This document shows, piece by piece, positions 58,395-64,000 of a stretch of 64,000 nt of DNA. The position numbers were made by a program, and so were the translations under genes. Location of the stretch: the NCBI RefSeq assembly GCF_026239675.1, contig NZ_JAPIVQ010000002.1, positions 310,001 through 374,000 on the forward strand, read 5' to 3'. The notes under the pieces are model-generated. The model searched no databases and was not told where the DNA came from. It saw only the letters and a list, made by a program, of their open reading frames with translations. The first letter of the stretch is position 1. Every line of letters begins with the position of its first letter. Origin of the DNA: Pedobacter sp. PLR (GTDB lineage: Bacteria > Bacteroidota > Bacteroidia > Sphingobacteriales > Sphingobacteriaceae).

Positions 58395-60884
58395 AATAGC
58401 GGCTTTAATTGGAGCCGCTTTTTTTTGTGCTTCTTTTTTAATCTTTTCTATCTGTGCGCTATCAGGTTTTATAACGGGTGTTTTTAAAGGCAATGCTTTC
58501 AGTGAATCTACAGTAGGAATATTAATGCCTTTTACGGCTTTTTTTATGTCTTTAACAGGTATTTCCTCTTTGCCTGTAATGGGTTTCCCTTCAGGTCCTT
58601 CCTCAGGCAAATCATTGCCATCCTTATCCTTCTTTTTCGGCTGTGGCTTTGGACCTTTAGGACCGGCAGGTTTCTTTGCACCGGGTTTAAGTTTCGGTTT
58701 ACCATTGATCACCTCTTTTTTAGACAAAGGCCTCAGCTCTGGTTTCCAGACGAAACCGGTTAGGAAAACATCCTCTTTGAGCTCCTTAATCGGTGTTCTT
58801 TGCCCTTCCGTATCTTTAATTGTGATGATCTCGGAAATCTCTTTATCCTTAAAAATGATCTTTATCCGGCTACTCACCGTCTGGTTCATTTCGGTGTAAA
58901 TACTGTCTTTTTCTCTGTTGTAATAGATGCTTTCTGCATTTCCATCTACAAACATTCTGTTCAGCTTGCCATCAATGAAAAATCCGGTAATTTGTTTTCC
59001 TTTGATTTGGTTGAATCTGGCGGAGTCCAGGTTTACATTCACCATAAACGCATTGCTGAGCACCTGTGAAGTGTTCAGCTGTTTGTCTTTTAGCTTCAGA
59101 TAAATGGTATCACCTGTTTGTTGAGAACCTTCTGCCCAAAGGACTGGTTTCCCATACCAGCGAAGTGTAGAATCTGAACTGGTGTAAAACAGGGAATCAG
59201 CCCTGGCCTGCATATTCGATTTATAGACCCTCACATTGTGGTAAGCCTTAATGATTCTTGTTTTTATCGTATCTGCAGGGTTAAAAGGAATGGAATCCTG
59301 AGCGATTACCGTGTTCAACACTTTTCCTGCGGTATTTTTGTTTCCTGCTACCGCTTTATTACCTGCAGCAGCTACTGCCTCTGCTTTGTTCCCAACTACT
59401 GCTTTCGCTCCGGCTATTGCTTTATTTCCCGCTTTGTTTCCGGCTAAAGCGCCAGTATTATTTTTCGCATTAGCGATGCCCTTTTTCAATGCATTTACTT
59501 TGCCATTTTCCAGAGCGCCCCCCGCTTTCAGGGAATCTTTTAAGGAGTTTATCAATGCGTCTTTGCCGGTGATTTCCGGCTGAATCACCTCGGCCGCCGC
59601 TAATACCGTAAGTATTGTGCTGTCGGCAAGACCTGGTTTTATAGCCTGCTTACTTAAAGGAACCTCTTTTTTTCTGATTGGAATAGAGTCGTTCTTCAGC
59701 GGCATGTTCTGTTTAGAAAGCGAATCGGGTGTTCCGGAAAGTTTGGTTTTACTGGAATCCCCGGGGTTAACCGGAAGCGCGGCGACCGGAGTTTTATCCT
59801 TCGCCTTTCCTTCTTTTTTAGCTGTAGCAGCGGCAGGTTTTTGCGCGCCCACTTTCTCTTCCTGCGGCTCTTCTACCTCTCCCATTTCATTGTCCTTTTT
59901 CAGGACAGGAGAGGAGATCAGTTTTAATGATTTAAGGAGCACCATTTGAGTCTCCAACGTGTCAGCACCCATCCATAAGCTGTCCGCCTGTAGTTTTTTG
60001 CCCACCATGACAGAATCGGAAGTCCCCAAACCTACATAAGGGTTTTTGGTGACTATAGTACGCTGGTCGATTTTGTAATAATAACCCAGCTGGCCATACA
60101 TCACTGTTTTGTCTGCCGTATCTCTAAAAACAATGTTCCTGACCGCCTTACCATATCCGGCGATACCATCATAATATAGACTATCTCCTTTCAGTGATTT
60201 TGAATCCGTGGTATACAGGTTTTTCTTCCCAAAATAAGCGTATTGGGTTTTGGTATTATAGGCCCCGTTTTCGGTATACAGGTTGTCATCTTTGCCCTTG
60301 ATATTGGTTGGGCCATAGAAATAGGTCCAGTTGGTTAGGGTGTTATATCTTAGTGTATCAGAATTAATCGTGGTTTCCGGAGTCACTACCACTACATTAT
60401 AGCGGAAATAAGCATCGCGGCTATTGGAAAAATAGTACCCGTTTTTACTGGTCAGGGTCACATCTTTATTTACGATCTTACCACCGGTAACATAGGTGCC
60501 CACTTTACTCCCCAGGTTATAATCCAGGACATTAGTGGTTAGAATCGACTCTTTGTCGATCATTTTCACATTACTGGTTAAGTGCGCATTTTTCGTATTC
60601 CCATCATAAGTCAGGCGGTCAGAATAAATATTGATCGTATCTGCCTGGTTGATGTGCACATTGCCAAAGGCATCAAACATATTTTTCGATTCATAAAATA
60701 CAGCGCTATCGCAAGCCAGTGTGGCATTGTCTTGTTGGAATACCGGATTTCTCAGGAACGTGGTATTGATATTCTTTTCTACCCGGGCTCGTTGGGAGCT
60801 TTTCAGAATGATTTTAGTCTTCTGCTGAGCTAGTAGCGAAAACGATAGAAGGAATAAAATAAAAAAAATAGATAGTTTCTGCAC
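58350..60884 (-). CDS. OstA/LptA-like protein with long low-complexity inserts
   Basis: 844 residues; GTG start (CAC at 60882-60884), fixed by the signal peptide QKLSIFFILFLLSFSLLAQQ that follows directly and by the promoter. Residues about 25-315 are OstA-like beta-jellyroll repeats (NATLACDSAVFYESKNMFDAFGNVHINQADTINIYSDRLTYDG), the fold of LptA/LptD N-terminal domains that carry LPS across the periplasm; a second OstA-like region is at about 530-680. Between them lies a Lys/Ala/Pro-rich segment with five GNK repeats (about 478-523), and the C-terminus is Lys/Pro-rich. The LPS role is inferred from fold. Confidence 0.82.
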   Translation of the reverse strand: MQKLSIFFILFLLSFSLLAQQKTKIILKSSQRARVEKNINTTFLRNPVFQQDNATLACDSAVFYESKNMFDAFGNVHINQADTINIYSDRLTYDGNTKNAHLTSNVKMIDKESILTTNVLDYNLGSKVGTYVTGGKIVNKDVTLTSKNGYYFSNSRDAYFRYNVVVVTPETTINSDTLRYNTLTNWTYFYGPTNIKGKDDNLYTENGAYNTKTQYAYFGKKNLYTTDSKSLKGDSLYYDGIAGYGKAVRNIVFRDTADKTVMYGQLGYYYKIDQRTIVTKNPYVGLGTSDSVMVGKKLQADSLWMGADTLETQMVLLKSLKLISSPVLKKDNEMGEVEEPQEEKVGAQKPAAATAKKEGKAKDKTPVAALPVNPGDSSKTKLSGTPDSLSKQNMPLKNDSIPIRKKEVPLSKQAIKPGLADSTILTVLAAAEVIQPEITGKDALINSLKDSLKAGGALENGKVNALKKGIANAKNNTGALAGNKAGNKAIAGAKAVVGNKAEAVAAAGNKAVAGNKNTAGKVLNTVIAQDSIPFNPADTIKTRIIKAYHNVRVYKSNMQARADSLFYTSSDSTLRWYGKPVLWAEGSQQTGDTIYLKLKDKQLNTSQVLSNAFMVNVNLDSARFNQIKGKQITGFFIDGKLNRMFVDGNAESIYYNREKDSIYTEMNQTVSSRIKIIFKDKEISEIITIKDTEGQRTPIKELKEDVFLTGFVWKPELRPLSKKEVINGKPKLKPGAKKPAGPKGPKPQPKKKDKDGNDLPEEGPEGKPITGKEEIPVKDIKKAVKGINIPTVDSLKALPLKTPVIKPDSAQIEKIKKEAQKKAAPIKAAILSPVVIPAVPSKKQ

Positions 60885-60888
60885 GTTA

Positions 60889-60896
60889 CAAAGTTA
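60889..60896 (-). promoter_or_regulatory. -7 element of the OstA-like gene
   Basis: Leftward TAACTTTG-TAAC-GTG. The 4-base gap suggests transcription begins at the start codon. Confidence 0.6.
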
Positions 60897-61174
60897 GTTT
60901 TTTGCTTACCATTTTCATCAGAATAAATGTTGTTCAATTTGGCTATTTTAAGCTTTCTTTCAAGATCGGTAAAAATTTAGCGGATATCTGTAGATATCCT
61001 ATAGGCTAAACGTATAAAACACAATGATTACTACACTAAACAATTAAAATGATCGATTGTTAAATTAACAGGAACAAAAAGGCTGTTGAAAATCGCAGGG
61101 AGGTAATTGCCCTAAAATTTAGCCAAATAGGCCGGATCGGCAGCTGCTGATAAGGATTGCTCAGAAAAAATAGA

Positions 61175-61182
61175 TATTTTTG
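61175..61182 (+). promoter_or_regulatory. tilS -7 element
   Basis: TATTTTTG-AAAG-ATG. A TTG at 61157-61159 is 15 bases upstream, shorter than the usual -33 spacing. Confidence 0.55.
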
Positions 61183-61186
61183 AAAG

Positions 61187-62563
61187 ATGCTACCTCTTCA
61201 TACTTTTAAGGCTTTTATCCAGCAAAACACCCTTTTTTCTAACGAAGATCAGATTCTTCTGGCCGTTAGCGGGGGTAGGGATTCTGTTTTAATGGCCCGG
61301 CTGTTTAAACAGGCGGGTTATAACTTCGGAATCGCACATTGCAACTTTAACTTAAGAGGAGAGGAATCTCTCCGCGATGAGCATTTCGTAAAAATGTTGG
61401 CGGCTACCTTAGAGGTTCCTGTCTATGTCAGGCATTTCGACACCAAAGCATATGCCAACAGCCATAAAATCTCTATCCAGATGGCAGCCCGGGACCTGCG
61501 TTACCAATGGTTTGATGCGTTAAGCAATGCGGAAGGTTACGCCTATATCGCTCTGGCACAACATCAGGATGATGCCATTGAAACCGTATTGTTAAACCTG
61601 ACACGAGGAACAGGTATTGCCGGTTTACATGGCATCCTACCGAAAAGAGGGAAGCTGATCAGGCCCTTGTTGTTTTTAACGCGTACCGCAATCAACGATC
61701 TGATCGATTTAGAAAACATTGATTATGTGGAAGACAGCTCTAACCTGAGCGCCAATTATGCGAGAAACAAAATCCGGTTAAAGGTGATCCCACAGTTAAA
61801 AGAGATCAATGCAAGCCTGGAACTTACTTTTCAGCACAACATACAGCGATTTGCAGATACCGAGCAGGTGTTACAGCAAGTGGTGACGGGACTGCGCAGC
61901 TCCATGTTTAGAACGGAGTATGACGGCCTTTACGTCTCAATTGAAAAAGTGAAAAGCCTGAATCCGCAGAAATTGCTGATGTTCGAACTGTTGAAACCCT
62001 ACCATTTTTCTGAGGCGGTGATTGGCGATCTGATCCAGGCGCTGGACAAACAAAGTGGGATAGCTTTTTTCAGCAATAGCCATCAACTCACTTTAAACAG
62101 AGAAGAGCTGATCATTAGTGCCCTGAAAACGGAGGAAAGCGGACAACATTTGCTATGGCACCCAACAGAACCTGAGATCGAAACGCCAAACGGGACGCTG
62201 AATAGTACCAGGCTAAGCAAAGCAGCTTTTGATAAAGATTACCAGATCGATAGAGACCCAAACAAAGCCTATCTTGATACCGATCAATTGATATATCCAT
62301 TGATTTTGAGGAGCAGACAGCCCGGAGATAAGTTCAAACCCTTCGGTATGAAACATTATAAAAAGCTCAGTGATTTTTTTATTGATGAAAAAGTTCCGGT
62401 TACGAGGAAAGATACGGTACCAATTTTGCTGAATGGAAATGGAGAGGTGATTTGGGTAGCTGGAATGCGCCAGGACAACCGGTATAAGATCGGCCCTGCG
62501 ACAAGTAATATCACGATATTAACCTATACAGCGCCACATATTACAAATTCTAAACAATCTTAA
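61187..62563 (+). CDS. tilS: tRNA(Ile)-lysidine synthetase
   Basis: 458 residues. Changes C34 of the CAU-anticodon tRNA-Ile to lysidine so that it reads AUA; uses ATP and lysine. PP-loop S28-G-G-R-D-S33 in LLAVSGGRDSV, then AHCNFNLRGEES and DDAIETVLLNLTRGTG, RPLLFLTR, and NYARNKIRLKVIPQL. The C-terminal substrate-binding domains follow (about 290-450; LRSRQPGDKFKPFGMKHYKKLSDFFIDEKVP, GNGEVIWVAGMRQDNRYKI). Normal family length. ATG set by the promoter spacing. Confidence 0.96.
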   Translation: MLPLHTFKAFIQQNTLFSNEDQILLAVSGGRDSVLMARLFKQAGYNFGIAHCNFNLRGEESLRDEHFVKMLAATLEVPVYVRHFDTKAYANSHKISIQMAARDLRYQWFDALSNAEGYAYIALAQHQDDAIETVLLNLTRGTGIAGLHGILPKRGKLIRPLLFLTRTAINDLIDLENIDYVEDSSNLSANYARNKIRLKVIPQLKEINASLELTFQHNIQRFADTEQVLQQVVTGLRSSMFRTEYDGLYVSIEKVKSLNPQKLLMFELLKPYHFSEAVIGDLIQALDKQSGIAFFSNSHQLTLNREELIISALKTEESGQHLLWHPTEPEIETPNGTLNSTRLSKAAFDKDYQIDRDPNKAYLDTDQLIYPLILRSRQPGDKFKPFGMKHYKKLSDFFIDEKVPVTRKDTVPILLNGNGEVIWVAGMRQDNRYKIGPATSNITILTYTAPHITNSKQS

Positions 62564-62620
62564 TCCGGTTGTTTTACTATGCAAAGGAAAAAACAAGTAA
62601 CTTTATTGAAAATTATATAG

Positions 62621-63103
62621 ATGGGGAACCGATACGCTTTTTTGGAGAAACAATATATAGGCCGCGATTATATCCGAATCTGTATTCGTTTGGTAATGGC
62701 AGCATTTTGTTTTGCAGCTTATGTTTATGAACGTGACCGCGACAATACCCAGGACTTATTTTTAGTAGTAGGTTTCGGAATCATTGCTGTTTCTATTATT
62801 TTGCTTTTCATGATTCAATACAAAACCATCATTGAAGACAAAAAGATCCTGATAGACGGATTATGGTCCGCCAGAAAAGTAGAAATCGATTTGAATACGA
62901 TTAAAAGCGTAAGAAAAGATACCTATAGTAATTACCTGTTCAACAACCCTGTTTATAACCTCCACCGAAAAGGGAGTGTACGCTTCTATTCTTCCGGAAA
63001 AGATGCCGTTGTACTAACTGATCGTGATGGTTTCGAATACTTCATTGGCACCCAACGTCCCAACGAGATGTATCTGGTAATAAAAGACCAGATGAAATCT
63101 TAA
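62621..63103 (+). CDS. Two-helix membrane protein with PH-like C-terminus
   Basis: 160 residues; two hydrophobic helices (about 18-35 and 46-66) and a cytosolic beta-rich domain (about 68-155; KTIIEDKKILIDGLWSARKVEIDLNTIKSVRKDTYSNYL) that has the pattern of bacterial PH domains (bPH_2/YdbT-like). Function unknown. It lies 57 bases after tilS on the same strand; TAACTTTA at about 62598 is a near -7 element, so an own promoter is also possible. Confidence 0.7.
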   Translation: MGNRYAFLEKQYIGRDYIRICIRLVMAAFCFAAYVYERDRDNTQDLFLVVGFGIIAVSIILLFMIQYKTIIEDKKILIDGLWSARKVEIDLNTIKSVRKDTYSNYLFNNPVYNLHRKGSVRFYSSGKDAVVLTDRDGFEYFIGTQRPNEMYLVIKDQMKS

Positions 63104-63300
63104 ATAATTGCATTTGTTTAACACAAAGTTCAGTTTAAGTAGTGTTCTTTGCATTGTAAAAACAAAAGAAATCAAACCGTTTTTCTGGATTGGTGTTGTC
63201 TTTACAGCACGTTAAGTAAGCGCCTGTGTAAGAGTAACATCCCAAGGGAGAGCCTCGTGTATTTGAGATAAGAATATCACAAAAAAACAAATTCGCTAGA

Positions 63301-64000
63301 ATGAAAATAGGTATTGTTTGTTACCCAACTTTTGGAGGTAGTGGCGTAGTTGCTACTGAATTAGGTAAAGCGCTCGCTGATGAAGGACATCAGGTACATT
63401 TTATTACTTATAGTCAGCCAGCACGCCTCGACTTTTTCTCTGCCAACTTATTCTATCATGAAGTATCTGTAAGGGATTATCCCTTGTTTGATTATGCACC
63501 TTATGAATCGGCACTGGCGAGTAAACTCGTAGACGTAGTTCGTTTTGAGAAACTGGATATCCTCCACGTTCATTACGCCATTCCTCATGCCTCAGCCGCA
63601 TTTATGGCCAAGCAGATTCTGGAAACTTACGGGATATACATTCCTTTTGTAACCACACTTCACGGAACTGACATCACCCTGGTAGGTAAAGATCCTACTT
63701 ATAAACCTGTCGTTACCTTCTCAATCAATAAATCTGATGGCGTAACCACGGTATCACAAAATTTGAAAGAAGATACCGAAGCTCATTTTGAGATCACCAA
63801 TGAGATCAAAGTGATCCCCAATTTTATAGATTTCAACCGCTTTAGCTTAAAGCCAAAAGATCATTTTAAAAAAGCAATTGCACCAAATAACGAACGTATC
63901 TTAATCCATACGTCCAATTTTAGAAAAGTGAAACGTACTCAGGATGTCGTCCTGACATTTGACAAGATTCAGAAAAAAATCCCTTCTAAGTTATTGATGG
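63301..64000 (+). CDS. bshA: N-acetyl-alpha-D-glucosaminyl L-malate synthase, N-terminal part
   Basis: Runs off the window end; 233 residues visible. First step of bacillithiol synthesis: joins UDP-GlcNAc and L-malate. GT4-family glycosyltransferase with the diagnostic N-terminus MKIGIVCYPTFGGSGVVATELG, then DILHVHYAIPHASAAFMAKQIL, TTLHGTDITLVGKDP and VIPNFIDFNRF. The downstream half with the EX7E motif lies outside. ATG at 63301; 197 bases separate it from the PH-like gene and no promoter was recognised. Confidence 0.93.
   Translation, partial: MKIGIVCYPTFGGSGVVATELGKALADEGHQVHFITYSQPARLDFFSANLFYHEVSVRDYPLFDYAPYESALASKLVDVVRFEKLDILHVHYAIPHASAAFMAKQILETYGIYIPFVTTLHGTDITLVGKDPTYKPVVTFSINKSDGVTTVSQNLKEDTEAHFEITNEIKVIPNFIDFNRFSLKPKDHFKKAIAPNNERILIHTSNFRKVKRTQDVVLTFDKIQKKIPSKLLM

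Larger units (their letters stand above)
60885..61186. other. Divergent intergenic region with two leaderless-type promoters
   Basis: 302 bases between the OstA-like gene and tilS. Leftward -7 TAACTTTG at 60889-60896, four bases before the GTG; rightward -7 TATTTTTG at 61175-61182, four bases before the tilS ATG. The centre (60950-61150) is AT-rich with nothing else recognised. Confidence 0.6.

Noticed and set aside
1..64000. CRISPR array, insertion sequence, prophage or integrase site
   Set aside because: No regularly spaced repeats, transposase, integrase or phage structural genes were seen on either strand.

Overview
The window looks like chromosomal DNA of a Bacteroidota bacterium of the Sphingobacteriaceae, probably Pedobacter or a close relative. 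The support is the TAnnTTTG promoter elements, the many Bacteroidota-type genes (FadL/SGNH pair, tandem rhomboids, MG2/plug-type secreted protein, phosphocholine-type phospholipase C, bacillithiol gene bshA) and weak ribosome-binding sites. I see no phage, insertion sequence, CRISPR array or rRNA operon. Coding is dense, with about 50 protein genes, one 52-residue membrane protein gene and two tRNA-Val genes.

Layout. Bases 1-11.2 kb: end of nadE, then leftward lnt, a PH/SHOCT protein and rsmI; rightward serS; then a leftward block ending in ileS, a DksA-like gene and lspA. 11.4-22 kb: phospholipase C, a cytochrome c-sugar dehydrogenase, an EboC-like UbiA enzyme, a GH88/GH105 hydrolase, a beta-propeller, a cupin/AraC pair and an AlkC-type DNA glycosylase. 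22-37 kb: a DnaA-box cluster, two tRNA-Val genes, recO-dgkA, rlmF, a DtxR-family regulator facing a TonB-dependent receptor, a DAC-like nucleotide-cyclase relative, a PadR-PspC pair, a large secreted protein and a second, denser DnaA-box cluster. 37-64 kb: nitroreductase, fadL plus SGNH esterase, nlpE-like, msrA, a 2OG-Fe oxygenase, a serine hydrolase, mutL with two rhomboids and an EEP protein, cysS, a degenerate GDPD, moxR with surA-like genes, a psi-like gene coupled to rdgB, an LptA/OstA-like gene, tilS and the start of bshA.

Working themes. Lnt and LspA (lipoprotein maturation), the OstA-like protein, SurA-like chaperones and FadL all serve the outer membrane. SerS, IleS, CysS, TilS, RsmI, RlmF and tRNA-Val serve translation. 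MutL, RecO, AlkC and RdgB serve genome upkeep.

Most interesting signals: (1) two intergenic DnaA-box clusters (about 22.1 and 36.6-36.95 kb) with a gene-orientation bias that flips around them, so the replication origin may lie here; (2) a DtxR-type operator placed between the -33 and -7 elements of the TonB-receptor promoter; (3) five genes with the exact arrangement TAnnTTTG-N4-start codon, suggesting leaderless mRNAs; (4) a long perfect inverted repeat at the padR promoter; (5) a GDPD-family protein that has lost all four catalytic or metal residues of its first half; (6) a DAC-like protein, a psi-like protein upstream of rdgB and a parvulin-less SurA relative.
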